A stretch of DNA of 64,000 nucleotides, taken from the NCBI GenBank assembly GCA_039583875.1, contig CM077150.1, positions 178,440,375 to 178,504,374 of the forward strand. The letters are read 5' to 3'. The position numbers and the translations under genes are program-made. The notes under the pieces are model-generated. The model made no database searches and was not told the origin of the DNA. It saw only the letters and a program-made list of their open reading frames with translations. This document shows, piece after piece, positions 52,567-64,000 of the stretch (position 1 is the stretch's first letter; the number at the start of each line of letters is the position of its first letter). This stretch comes from Platanthera guangdongensis (taxonomy: Eukaryota; Streptophyta; Magnoliopsida; Asparagales; Orchidaceae).

Positions 52567-55500
52567 TTCACCCCTACATAGGAAGTTTTGTCCTGAAACT
52601 TTTTTGAGAATCTCTTTAAATGAGAACTCTTAGGGCAAAAATTCAGATGACATTCATTCCAACAAGGTTTGCAGATCAAGGCATGGAAGTTAACTATGAA
52701 TACAAAGAAACAGATAGGAGAACAAGCGTGGAGACTTATTATGATCAAGAGAAAAGGTACAGATACTTGCAACGCATGTGAAATTCAAGCTGACAGGAGA
52801 ACTCTTTAGACTTAGCGGGTTAGACTAGATACAAAGGATTGGCTTCAGGGCGCACAAGAATTGCTTCAATTAGCTCAAAATTGAAAGGTAAGACTCAAGG
52901 ATTCGAGAGTGAGAAAGATTTTGCAAGAAGGAAAGACACGACACCAAGTAGGAAAAGAAACCAAATGATAATTAAGTATCCACAAAAGCGAGTCAAATTA
53001 GAGTTGGAGAATCACAAGACAATGCTAAAGTAATTCAGCAGAGCAATTAACAAGAAGACTCTCATTTATCACTGGCACTTAGAAGCTATATAGAAGGAGA
53101 TACAGGATGACCAGATAAGATTGACAGACAACGAAACAGGAAGGACTAATTACAAATATCAGGGACTTGAAATTAGATATTATAACACATTTCTTACTGT
53201 CAGGTACATAAATTATGTAATAATTACAGCATTTTCATTGGACAACTCTAGGTAATAATAATACAATTGCAACCAAGAGATCTTGTGCGATGTCAAGCAA
53301 TTAGAAAATTCATGTGTGTACAATCATTATTGTTGTTCTTGGCTTCACACTTGTGCAATGATTTATGATATGAATGCAAATGAATGGATATACATGTCAT
53401 GTTAAGCATCCATATCACATAACATGTCATGCATATTAGGACTCTAGTTCCCATATCACTTAAAAATATTGTTGTCAGTCAAGCGGAAACTCGATTCAAA
53501 GCGCCACATCAATTTAACACTACCTTTCACTGATTGCTTATGACATTAATGTCTTTAAAGATTCATGATTTATGAGATTACTAACATATCAACACCTGAT
53601 AAAAATTTAGCGATTAAGATGTACAGGATTAGAGTTCATCAAGAGAGGAATTGAGTTATGGTGCAACATTCGCTCAAGTCTTAGAATCAGACAGACCTAA
53701 GAAACCAGATATGATGACACAAGATTTGATAACACAAACAAAACTAGATATGGAGCAATATATTTTGCAGGATTCAAGTATTTACGAGTGGTATGACTAC
53801 TACTATGCATCATTTCCTGGGATACTAATTATTCATTTAGATTGATCCACTACAAGACACGATTATTTTTCAAGTAAACATTTGTATGATCTAAATATTT
53901 TATATAAAACATCATTCATTTATTTGCTAGCAAGAAATTGTGACATTTATCGTCATAATAATTACTAATCATGCATAAAAGAACTATCGGTCTTCTCATT
54001 ATTCATCAAATGAGATGAAATTCATCTAAGTGAGAATCCAATCCAGAATCATTTTTATTCCTTAACACATGTCATTCTAAGCAAATATCCAAACAAAAAG
54101 ATTATCTATGATCACAAGCTCATGTAATTCCAAACATATTAAACCCTAAAATTATTAACTCATCAGATTGAGCAGTTAAGATATCAATTCATTTGACAAA
54201 TCAATATGTTAAAGAATGTGGTCAAACAGTTAAAAGAACAGATACAATAAAATAAACTCAATGTTGCAAGAGAGAGGGATCTCTACTTGCTTTAAATGAG
54301 GCTGAATCTGACAGAGGCAGCTGAGCGGGGCAATCAAGATTTAGAAACCCTAACTAGACCTGTTCGGAACAATCACAGACAAATTAACACTGCACTAACA
54401 TAGGCATGAATATCAAATAACATAAACATGAGAGGGGTCAGAGAATTACCTACCTTACGAGTGAGTGGAGAAGAGATTCCACGCGGAGACAGAGACTTGG
54501 AGGTGCTTAGGCTTGGGCAAACCTTAATTCGAAGAGGGATTTGCGAGATTCCACCAATAGAAATGATGAGCGGCACTAGAAAACACACATATGCAATCAT
54601 TAGTCAATAACAAGAGGGGCACAACTTGGATCATGAAGTATAAGAAATTTAGGGCATAAAATCAAAATAGGATTCACAAAAAAAATATGAAATTAGGGGG
54701 AAGAGAGGATATATTGCCAAGAGGGACCAAAACCAAGCCCGGGGAGAAGAGTGGAGGAAACCCTAATTGTTCCTCGCCGCAAATCTCGGCGAAAAAGAAG
54801 AGGGAGCGGCTGCCGGAGGAAGAGTAGGAGTCGATGCCTTTGCTAAACGGAGAAGGAGAAGGAAACTTCTACTGATGTCGGCCCTAAATCGATAGGAAGG
54901 AGTTGCCAGCGACTTAAGACGGAGCAGTCGGTGGCCACGGCAGGAGGAGCAAGAGACGCCGGAGAAAGAATGATTAGGATCAGGAGGAGGCGTCGGCGCC
55001 TGGAGTAGAGAAGGCGGTGAAAATGGGGGCGGGGTTTCGAGTGGCTTGCGAAATCGGGACAGGTGCAAAAACCGGGAGACGAGCTGGGAGCAGGATACGG
55101 GAAATAAATAGGGGGGGGGGGTTGTGGGTTTGGTAAAAAAAGGGTTACAGTTTCCTTTTTCTTCTCTTTTTTTTATAAACCTTATTATTAATTTTATAAC
55201 ACGCATTAAAGTGGGTTGTTGCATTCTCCCCTACATAGGAAGTTCCATCCCGAAACTTTTTGAGAATCTCTTTGAATGAGGACTCTTAGGGCAAAAATTC
55301 AGATGGCATTCATTCCAACAAGGTTTGCAGATCAAGGCATGGAAGTTAACTATGAATACAAAGAAATAGATAGGAGAACAAGCGTGGAGACTTATTATGA
55401 TCAAGAGAAAAGGTACAGATACTTGCAACACATGTGAAATTCAAGCTCACAGGAGAACTCTTTAGACTTAGCGGGTTAGACCAGATACAAAGGATTGGCT

Positions 55501-58500
55501 TCAGGGCGCACAAGAATTGCTTCAATTAGCTCAAAATTGAAAGATAAGACTCGGGGATTCGAGAGTGAGAAAGATTTTGCAAGAAGGAAAGACATGACAC
55601 CAAGGAGGAAAAGAAGCCAAATGACAATGAAGTATCCACAAAAGTGAGTCAAATTAGAGTTGGAGAATCACAAGACAACGCTAAAGTAATTCAACAGAGC
55701 AATTAACAAGAAGACTCTCATTTGTCACTGGCACTTAGAAGCTATCTAGAAGGAGATACAGGATGACTAGATAAGATTGACAGACAACGAAATAGGAAGG
55801 ACTAATTACAAATATCAGGGACTTGAAATTAGATATTCTAACACATTTCTTACTGTCAGGTACATAAATTATGTAATAATTACAGCATTTTCATTGGACA
55901 ACTCTAGATAATAATAATGCAATTGCAACCAAGAGATCTTGTGCGATGTCAAGCAATTAGAAAATTCATGTGTGTACAATCATTATTGTTGTTCTTGGCT
56001 TCACACTTGTGCAATGATTTATGATATGAATGCAAATGAATGGATATACATGCCATGTTAAGAGCCCATATCACTTAACATGTCATGCATATTAGGACTC
56101 TAGCGCCCATATCACTTAAAAATATTGTTGCCAGTCAAGCGGAAACTCGATTCAAAGCGCCACATCAATTTAACACTACCTTTCACTGATTGCTTATGAC
56201 ATTAATGTCTTTAAAGATTCATGATTTAGGAGATTCCTAACATATCAACACATGATACAAATTTAGCGAGTAAGATGTATAGGATTAGAGTTCATCAAGA
56301 GAGGAATTGAGTTATGGTGCAACATTCGCTCAAGTCTTAGAATCAGACAGACCTAAGAAACCAGATATGATGACACAAGATTCGATAACACAAACAAAAC
56401 TAGATATGGAATAATATATTTTGCGGGATTCAAGTATTTACGAGTGGTATGACTACTATTATGCATCATTTCCTGGGATACTAATTGTTCATTTAGATTG
56501 ATCCACTACAAGACACGGTTATTTTTCAAGTAAACATTTGTATGATCTGAATATTTTATATAAAACATCATTCATTTATTTGCTAGCAAGAAATTGCGAC
56601 ATTTGTCGTCATAATAATTACTAATCATGCACAACAGAACTATTAGTCTTCTCATTATTCATCAAATGAGATGAAATTCATCTAAGTGAGAATCCAATCC
56701 AAAATCATTTTTGTTCCTTAACACATGTCATTCTAAGCAAATATCCAAACAAAAAGATTATCTACGATCACAAGCTCATGTAATTCCAAACATATTAAAC
56801 CCTAAAATTATTAACTCGTCAGATTGAGCAGTTAAGATATCAATTCATTTGATAGATCAATATGTTCAAGAATGTGGCCAAACAGTTAAAAGAACAGATA
56901 CAATAAAATAAACTCAATGTTGCAAGAGAGAGGGATCTCTACTTGCTTTAAATGAGCCTGAATCTGACGGAGGCAGCTGAGCGGGGCAATCAAGATTTAG
57001 AAACCCTAACTGGACGTGTTCGGAACAATCACAGACAAATTAACATTGCACTAACATAGGCATGAATATCAAATAACATAAACATGAGAGGGGTCAGAGA
57101 ATTACCTACCTCTCGAGTGAGTGGAGTCGAGATTCCATGCGGAGACAGAGACTTGGCGGCTCTTAGGCTTTGGCAAACCCTAATTCAGAGAGGGATTTAT
57201 GAGATTCCACAATAGAAATGAGGAGCGATACTAGAAAACACACATATGCAATCGTTAGACAATAACAAGAGGGGCACAACTTGGATCACGAAGTATATAA
57301 GAAATTTAGGGCATGAAATCAAAATAGGATTCACAAAAAAAATCTGAAATTAGGGGGAAGAGAGGATATCTTACCAAGAGGGACCAAAACCAAGCCCGGG
57401 GAGGAGAGGGGAGGAAACCCTAGTTGTTTCTCGCCACAAATCTCGGCCAAAAAGAAGAGGGAGCGACTGTCGGAGGAAGAGGAGGCGAAGAGGAGGAGTC
57501 GATGCCTTTGCTAAACAGAGAAGGAGAAGGAAACTTTTGCTGATGTAGTCCCTAAATCGAGAGGAAGTAGTTGTCGATGACTTAAGACATAGTAGTCAGT
57601 GGCCACGGTAGGAGGAGCAAGAGATGCAGGCGAAAGCATGAGGAGGATCAGGAGGAGGCGTCGGCACCTGGAGTAGGAGAAGGCGGCAAAAATGGGGGCG
57701 GGGTTTCGAGTGGCTTGCGAAATCGGGACAGGTGCAGAAACCAGGAGACGGGCTGGAAGCTGGATACGAGAAATAAACAGGGGGGTTGTGGGTTTGGTAA
57801 AAAAGGGTTACAGTTTCCTTTTTCTTTTTTCTTTTTTTATAAACCTTATTATTATTATTATAACACATATTAAACCAGGTTGTTGCATTATACCCTACTT
57901 AGGAAGTTTTGTCTCGAAACTTTCTGAGAATCTCTTTGAATGAGGACTCTTAGGACGAAAATTCAGATGACATTCATTCCAACAAGGTTTGCAGATCAAG
58001 GCATAGAAGTTCACTATGAATACAAAGAAACAGATAGGAGAATAAGCGTGGAGACTTATTATGATCAAGAGAAAAGGTACAAATAGTTGCAACGCATGTG
58101 AAATTCAAGTTCACAGGAAAACTCTTTTAACTTAGCGGGTTAGACTAGATACAAAGGATTGGCTTCAAGGCGCACAAGAATTGCTTCAGTTAGCTCAAAA
58201 TTGAAAGGTAAGACTCAAGGATTCGAGAGTGAGAAAGATTTTACATGAAGGAAAGACAGGACACCAAGTAGGAAAAGAAACTGAATGATAATTAAGTATC
58301 GACAAAAGCAAGCCAAATTGGAGTTGGAGAATCACAAGACAACGTTGAAGTAATTTAGCAGAGCAATTAACAAGAAGACTCTTATTTATCACTGACACTT
58401 AGAAGCTATCTAGAAGGAGATACAGGATGACCAGATAAGATTGACAGACAACGAAATAGGAAGGACTAATTACAAATATCAGGGACTTGAAATTAGATAT

Positions 58501-58765
58501 TCTAACACATTTCATACTGTCATGTACATAAATTATGTAATAATTACAGCATTTTCATTAGACAACTCTAGGTAGTAATCATGCAAGTGCAACCAAGAGA
58601 CATTGTGCAATTTCAAGTAATTAGAAATTCATGTGTGTACAATCGTTATTGTTGTTTTTGGCTTCACACTTGTGCAATGATTTATTATATGAATGCAAAT
58701 GAATGGATATACATGTCATGTTAAGCGCACATATCACTTAACATGTCATGCATATTAGGACTCTA
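50811..58765 (-). repeat. 2.65-kb LTR/UTR unit, three tandem copies
   Basis: Units at 50811-53470, 53471-56126 and 56127-58765, starting gttgccagtc or gttgtcagtc and ending catattaggactcta. Corresponding marks are gaggcagct at 51662, 54314 and 56970, and the LTR-start point (TGCAAC on minus) at 52566, 55223 and 57887. Each unit holds about 1.75 kb of the LTR start and about 0.9 kb of the adjoining 3' untranslated region; the LTR end (50008-50810) occurs once. Copies differ by scattered substitutions and small indels. The short ORFs inside are not kept between copies, so I call none. Confidence 0.9.
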
Positions 58766-58985
58766 ATACAAGCGCACATAAAAATATTAAACCTCCCATA
58801 CAATTTAATATTCGCAAGCGGTGTATACCCTAGTGGAAATTCATATGCACAGAAAAATGTTAAGTTTGCCCATAACCCATTAACATTCGTGTGCATACTA
58901 CTCATGCTTATGAGTGAGTGTGTGTGTGTGTTTCAGCCGCAAACAATAGATAATGACAAGCTGAGTGAAGAAATGATGCATGCAT
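58766..58985. other. Unassigned interval before element 5
   Basis: After the third unit's homology fades. A (TG)n run lies at about 58917-58932. No gene seen. The last bases tgcat are the presumed left target duplication of element 5. Confidence 0.45.
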
Positions 58986-59467
58986 TGTAACGCCCCGAAA
59001 CTCAAAAGAGGGACGAGTAGCATTTTGTACCAAGTTTGGTGCTCGGTAGGGGTCACACGGCCTGGGACATTGGTGTGTCCATGGCCATGTCGTGATCGGG
59101 TTCGACGATCTGGCCATGTGGTCGACAAAAATACAGTCGACGATCGTCGAGACAGCAAACACGGCCTGAGACACTGGCGTGTTCCAGGTCGTGTCCTGCT
59201 CGGGCTGTTAGTCGAGCTGTGTTGGGGGGAGGAACACGGCCTGGAGCCCAGGCGTGTTCGGTTTGACACGGGCATGTCGAGTACCCTTATTCTCTTCGAG
59301 TTGGTTTTGGTCCTGTGTCGATGGAGGAACATGCCCAGCAATACGGGCGTGTAGTGATTGACACGGGTGTGTCAAGTGTGACATGGGCGTATCAAAAGCC
59401 CGTGTCCTGGTCTGGACACGACGGCTTCTGCATCGATTGAGGCACACGACCTTAGACACGGGCGTGT

Positions 59468-60325
59468 TGTAACAGCCCAAATGCGAGACACGGAAAAAGA
59501 TTGGGTGATACGGCCTGGGACACGGGCATGTCCCAGGGCGTGTCCTGCTTGGGTTGCGTACGTTCGACGATTGCGTTTGATGAAGTTTGGTCGACGAATT
59601 TACGGGAGGTACACGCCTGTGACACGGGCATGTCGGGGGCGTGACCCAGGGCGTGTCCTTCCTGGTCGACGAACTGCGCTCGATGATTATCGGGTAGAGG
59701 GTACACAGCCTGTGACCCGGGCGTGTCACAGGGCGTGTCCTGCTCATACTCGAGTAGCTCTCGTGTAGGTCGAAATGTACTCGAGTAGGTGGAAAATTAC
59801 TCGAGTAAGAGGGGGTGACATGGGCGTGTCATCCCTGTGACATAGGCGTGTCCTTTCTGGGTACTCGAGTAGTTGGTTTTCTCTCGAGTAAGGCCTCTCG
59901 AGTAGGTCTCGAGTGGGTTACACGCCCCGTGTCACGGGCGTGACTGGGCTGACACGGGCATGACATGGGCGTGTCACCTTGGTGTGGATAAGGTTAGATA
60001 AGGCGGTTCGTGCACCGCTTAGGGGACATGGCCTGTGATACGGGCGTGTCACAGGACGTGTCAGACCCGAGAGAGTTATTTAAGGCCAGTGTGTGAGAGT
60101 TGTATACATTCCTGGTTTTGATATATATATGTGGAGTTTATATAGTAGTGGACATTCTCTGATTTGAGTTCATGTTAACGTAAAATGCTGCGCTAGAATG
60201 TTTTGAGATAGGATGTGAGTAGATTTTGATTTCCACAAGTAATTCTGCCGCTTGTCTATGACATATGGCGTGGGGCCCAGGCCGGACCCACCGTTATATG
60301 CCATGTGATGAGTGGGGGCGCTACA
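59468..60325 (+). mobile_element. Solo LTR, 858 bp
   Basis: Starts TGTAACAGCCC, ends GGGCGCTACA, flanked by the duplication cgtgt (59463-59467 and 60326-60330). No interior and no partner LTR, so it was left by LTR-LTR recombination after insertion. It contains repeated ctcgagtag words (59750-59910) and cacgggcgtgtc words, and its end (gtggggcccaggccggaccc) resembles the host LTR end, so it belongs to a related family. Confidence 0.88.
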
Positions 60326-60482
60326 CGTGTCACAAGCCGTGTTTGGCCCAGGAAATTTGATATTAAGTGTGAATCGTGCCAGTCTATTTCCTTCTTTTGG
60401 GATTCAAGGGCTCAGGCTGGTCCCTGTTATGTTAAGGCCGGGAATAGGGTTGAAACCATCATTTTCTTTTGAGCTTTCTCTT

Positions 60483-60489
60483 TATAAAG
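60483..60489 (+). promoter_or_regulatory. TATA box of element 5 LTR
   Basis: TATAAAG in ctctttataaagcc. No ATG occurs between the expected start (about 30 bp downstream) and the exon ATG at 60630. Confidence 0.65.
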
Positions 60490-60629
60490 CCTTAGAGAGA
60501 GGGGAGAGAAAGGAATAAGGAGGAGGAGAGTTCCGGCCACCGGTGGAGCTTCGGAGCCCCAAATCGCAAGCCGAGTTTGGATCTACGGAGGCGAGGCCGT
60601 CGCGGTGCTTTTCATCCATCTAGATCTTC

Positions 60630-60653
60630 ATGGCTCCGAAGAGAAACGCAAGG
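60630..60653 (+). CDS. Predicted first gag exon inside the LTR of element 5
   Basis: ATG GCT CCG AAG AGA AAC GCA AGG (M-A-P-K-R-N-A-R), then GTAACG as splice donor. First ATG after the TATA box, with G at +4. Predicted intron 60654-62145 (1492 bp) contains the rest of the LTR and the primer site. The acceptor is gcgactatag at 62136-62145. Exon 2 continues in frame with V-T-R-S and has no ATG before the gag domain. Evidence is sequence only. Confidence 0.65.
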
Positions 60654-61925
60654 GTAACGATTCTCATCTTGGACATGTGAAGTCCTCTTTCCTTTTTGCA
60701 TAGGAAGCCCGCTCTCGCGAGTATGTGGTGAGTGTGAGGTGTTCCTTCGGGTAGACATGAATAGTCCCCGTTGTTTTGCATGTAGAGTCCAGAATCGAAA
60801 AACAGACATAGGCATGGTGTGTGAAGCCTACTTGGACAAGTTGGTCTGGATCGGTGATGTTACATTGCATGAATGGCCGGAGAAGACTCCGCGTCGATGG
60901 TTGTTGTTTGGGTTTTCTACGAGGTATATTGCAACAGGGAGCCTTGGGGACTAACCTCAAGGTGCACCCGGAAAACTGGGCAGAAACATGGTTCTGCCAT
61001 CTTGGTGGCCTAGGAGCCAACTTGTACATAACTGGGTTATATAATATTGTGTGTTCGATACTCGGGATTCGAGGAAGCTTGACCCACGCCGATGACTTAA
61101 ATTGTCGTGGCAAGGTGAGCAACGGGTTGAGTGAAATTGTACCCGCTCTATGTGGTTCGGTTTTAGGGGCCTACCGATCGCATAGAGGGCTGGTCTTAGG
61201 CTGTCGAAGTCTTTAATTGACGTGACTTCTGTTAGAAAGACTCAAATGCTCACGAGTTTGTCGTCCTAAGGGCGGTGGTGGATCAAGTTCACCGTATAAG
61301 TGCCCTGAGAGGACGGGGTGTGTGGTCGTGTGTGCCTACGCCTGTGGTGAAGTGTGCTTAAATTGTACTTTCACTATCTTGTTTGGTTTTACTAATGCAC
61401 TGCAGGGAAGGAGCATCACCACCCCGAGTAAGGGGGCGGGGTAGTTATAATTTGGTCAGCTTTAGCTAACCGTTGCTTTTCTTTGCCACCGTTTCCGTGG
61501 ATTGTTGCTTGCAGGTGTTACGGAGCCTAGTGTCAAATAGCTGACAAAAGCCCTTATTGCTGAGCCAACCCACGAAGGCTTTTGCTAATGCTTGTTTTAT
61601 TTCTCATGTGTGACCGGCCTGCGTGCCGAGGTTTGGAAGACATTATTTGTATAAGTAAACTCTTGTAAGGCCATAAGGCCAGCGTGCTTTGTGTATTTGT
61701 ACGTTCATTCCTTTTGGGTTAATGTTAGTGGACATTCATGCTGTGGCTGGGTTCTTATTTTGCAACATTTAAAATGCTTCCGCTAGAATGTGCTCTGTGT
61801 AGGACGTTGGTTATTGAAAGGATGGTTTCATTGCGTAACCCTTCGGTCTGTTTGTGGTATATGGCATCGGGCCCCGGCCGGACTTACTGCTATATGCTAT
61901 GTGACGGATAGGGGTTGTTACAATT

Positions 61926-61936
61926 TGGTATCAGAC
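61926..61936 (+). other. Primer binding site of element 5, initiator tRNA-Met
   Basis: TGGTATCAGAC three bases after the 5' LTR, matching the initiator tRNA-Met complement except at the end. Confidence 0.85.
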
Positions 61937-62145
61937 TACTGGTTTTGGTCCACTTAAATGAATTCGTGGACGAATTCATTTAAGGGGTGGTGAGCACATG
62001 TGTGTGTGTCATCGTTATAACATAAAAAGAACCCATGAATGTCCACTTAGGAATGAAAATACACATGTTTAAGGAACATGCATGTTCCTATAATTGCTTT
62101 TTGCAATATTGTTCGGTCACTTAATGGTGTTTTGTGCGACTATAG

Positions 62146-63291
62146 GTGACCAGGAGTGGTGCAGGGACGTCAAAACGTCTGGTTTTTGAGGCAAGTAGCA
62201 CACTGAATGATGTTCCTGCAACACCTCCCTCGGCAGAAACCATAAGATTGGTGGCTGAAGCGGTGTTCGCTATGATAAATGCTCAGCCTGCAAGACAAAT
62301 GCAGCAGCCTGCCCCTGTAGTGGAGTAGGTATCGCTTCAAGCGGCGGAACCGAGAAGGGTGGAGCAAGTGGTAGTGGAGTCATTGGTGCCTAGGAGAGCC
62401 ACTGAAAAACAGCTCAAGCATGTTATGGACTTCAATCCTCCGGTGTTCTCGGGGATTGTAACCCCATCCCAAGCTGAGGATTGGCTCTCCCAAGTAAAGA
62501 GAGTCTTGACAGCTACTGAAACGGAGGAGTGGCAGATGACCACCATAGCTACTTTCCTGTTGGACGGAGATGCAAGGTTGTGGTGGGAAAGTTTAGAGCT
62601 ACGTCACCTGAGGAGAAGGCAACTCACGGACGTCTTGATAGAAGAATTTTTGAGACTATTCTTGGCAAGGTACCTTCCCTCGGCTCAGAGGATCGCGATG
62701 GAGAATGAATTCCAGAGGTTGGCTCAAGGAGAGAGTAGCGTGGATGAGTATCTCCACGAATTTACACGGTTGGGTCGGTATGCTAGCTCTACATTTGCGG
62801 GTGAGGAGCATAAGGCAAACCGTTTCTATGAGAGTCTGAGGGATGACCTAAGGCTACTGCTCTCGGGGCCTATAACGTAGGGCTTCTTGACCTTGGTCAA
62901 TACGGCCCGGTCTTTGGAGAAGTACCTGAGGAATGTGCAAGCGAAGAAAGACTCTAGTGCAAAGGGGTCAGAGTTCAAAGTGTCGAACTCCTAAAATCTG
63001 TGTTCTGTTAGTGGATTAAGAAGGCTAGGACTTCGGGTCCAACCCCTTCTTCTGGTGCATCTGGGGCGCCTACAATCTGAACCCCGAGCGCATGCTATAA
63101 TTATGGAAAGCTGGGACACTATGCCCAAGATTGTTGAAGCGGGCGTCCAAAGTCCGAGAGAAAGTCGGGAGCAACCTATGAGGACAAGGGCAAGGCGGTG
63201 GAGTCAACCGCATCCCATTATGCTCTAGCTCAACCTAAAGTCTATAACCTTGGCCAGCAGGAGGCCATAAAGCAAGCGGATGTGGTGATAG
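62146..63291 (+). pseudogene. Gag of element 5 (exon 2), several stops
   Basis: Begins after the acceptor with GTG ACC AGG AGT. Gag core: TIRLVAEAVFAMINAQP, VMDFNPPVFSG, LLDGDARLWWESLELRHL, LPSAQRIAMENEFQRLAQGE, EYLHEFTRLGRYA. A zinc-knuckle remnant CYNYGKLGHYAQDC lies near 63090, with the second Cys replaced by Tyr. Stops: TAG at 62326-62328, TAG at 62878-62880, TAA near 62992 and others to 63137. It ends in phase 1 at a donor-like ATAG/GTACGG (63291). The longest clean part is 62359-62877. Confidence 0.87.
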
Positions 63292-63368
63292 GTACGGTTT
63301 AAATTTATATCAAGTTAGCTTTAAATACTTGTTACCTTGCACATGTTAGCTTATTACTGTTTGTATAT
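63292..63368 (+). other. Predicted intron between gag and protease, element 5
   Basis: 77 nt starting GTACGG, T-rich. The position that should be AG reads AT, so the acceptor has decayed here. Same codon position and phase as 43292-43369 in element 3. Confidence 0.5.
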
Positions 63369-64000
63369 GCTTTGTTTTGATTTGTGATAATCCGGCGAGA
63401 GCACTCTTTGATACGGGAGTTTTACACTCCTTTTTGTCCGAAGGATTTATATCGCGCATCGGAGTACCTTCTTCGATGGCAAAGGACAAACTGGATGTGT
63501 ATTTTCCAAATGGGTGTTCAATGCGTGCGGATAGAGTCTGTGGCGTAAAGATACGTATTATGAGTCAGGAGTTCGATTTGCAAGCATCGCTACTGACGCT
63601 AGTTGAATTCGACGTGATTTTTGGTATGGACTGGCTCTCAGAGCAGCAGGTATATATTGATTGCAATCGTAAGGAGGTCAAGTTGGGAAATGGTCGCGAG
63701 ACGACATTTGTGGGCTTGAAAGGGTCGAGCAAGACTTTGATGTCTGCTCTTCAGGTGGTTAAGGCGGTTCGTGCTGCTGCAGAGCTGTTCTTCACGCTAG
63801 TGGAGGATTTGAAGCCTAAGCCTGCTTTGGACAGCATTCCAGTGGTATCTGAGTACCCTTATGTGTTCCCTACGATCTCCTTAGAGCCCCACCTCAGCGG
63901 TATATTGACTTCACCATTGAGCTAGTGTCAGGTACGAAACCTGTGTCACGCTCTCCGTATCGGCTAGCGCCTAAGGAGATGGAGGAGCTGAAGGTTCAAC
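63369..64000 (+). pseudogene. Protease and start of RT of element 5
   Basis: Retropepsin domain with ARALFDTGVLHSFLS (DTG kept), LPxGCSMRADRV-like middle (FPNGCSMRADRV) and EFDVIFGMDWLSEQ intact. The linker [18 protein letters not shown] leads to RT. A one-base shift near 63875 (YPYVFP, then ISLEPHLS) breaks the frame; beyond it the DFTIELVSG and APKEMEELKVQ motifs of RT follow in another frame to the window end. Confidence 0.85.

Larger units (their letters stand above)
58986..61922 (+). repeat. 5' LTR of element 5, interrupted by a solo LTR
   Basis: Starts TGTAACGCCCC and ends GTTGTTACA; about 2.07 kb without the inserted LTR. The first 480 bp are built of cacggcctgggacac and gggcgtgtc words, with gtcgacgatc elements. 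It carries a TATA box (60483-60489) and the small gag exon (60630-60653). The end region shares gggccccggccgga with the LTR of element 3. Confidence 0.88.
58986..64000 (+). mobile_element. Chromovirus-like Ty3/gypsy element 5 (cut by window end)
   Basis: 5' LTR 58986-61922 (with a solo LTR inside), initiator-Met primer site, gag, protease and the beginning of RT. The protein and LTR layout are clearly homologous to element 3 but well diverged, so they are two related families or old copies. Gag contains several stops. The 3' half is outside the window. Confidence 0.88.

Noticed and set aside
52190..52567. Minus-strand ORF of 125 codons and its counterparts near 54763-55224 and 57596-57868
   Set aside because: Frames and ends differ among the three tandem copies; LTR leader-like sequence, no coding constraint.
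60664..61216. ORFs of 131-152 codons on both strands in the LTR of element 5
   Set aside because: In the predicted intron, not conserved in the LTR of element 3, no motif.

Overview
The window is plant nuclear DNA made almost entirely of nested LTR retrotransposons. I recognise no host protein-coding gene, tRNA or rRNA. The families present (Athila-type and Tat-type Ty3/gypsy, two related chromovirus-like Ty3/gypsy elements, a Sirevirus-like Ty1/copia element), the tRNA-Asp and initiator-tRNA-Met primer sites and the intron-bearing accessory genes all point to an angiosperm, probably pericentromeric or other heterochromatin. The species cannot be read from the sequence.

Layout. (1) 1-14740, minus strand: an Athila-like element, 3' LTR cut by the window edge, 5' LTR at 12945-14740. 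Its interior is rearranged: a gag-protease-RT block lies as an inverted duplication (4967-8063 against 8101-11198, about 3.1 kb per arm, 37-nt loop), next to a third truncated gag. (2) 14853-27891, plus strand: a Tat-like element with dual RNase H, target duplication acgac, a 17-copy 86-bp array after integrase, and two antisense intron-containing accessory genes, each with its own TATA box. (3) Elements 1 and 2 both sit in the 5' LTR of an older chromovirus-like element (element 3, 14741-48988, plus strand). (4) 30487-42692, plus strand: a young Sirevirus-like copia element inserted in the gag of element 3 (target duplication catag, LTRs almost identical), with an extra 923-codon ORF behind a splice-acceptor-like site. 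(5) 48989-50007: probable remnant copia LTR. (6) 50008-58765: a minus-strand LTR followed by a 2.65-kb LTR/UTR unit present three times in tandem. (7) 58986-64000: a second chromovirus-like element (element 5), cut by the window end, with an 858-bp solo LTR (target duplication cgtgt) inside its 5' LTR.

How the parts work together. Each element has the usual gag, protease, RT-RNase H and integrase order, mostly broken by stops and frameshifts. LTR divergence judged by eye matches the nesting order: element 3 oldest, then Tat (2), Athila (1), and copia (4) youngest. Elements 3 and 5 share what looks like a spliced gag. An 8-codon first exon with the start codon lies inside the LTR, a 1.5-1.7 kb intron contains the primer site, and exon 2 opens without an ATG. 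A second, 77-78-nt intron separates the gag zinc knuckle from protease. The Athila hairpin, the LTR-encoded gag start, the antisense genes of the Tat element and the TCGTCGA/TCGACGA word repeated in LTR, coding and leader DNA of the copia element are the most interesting observations.
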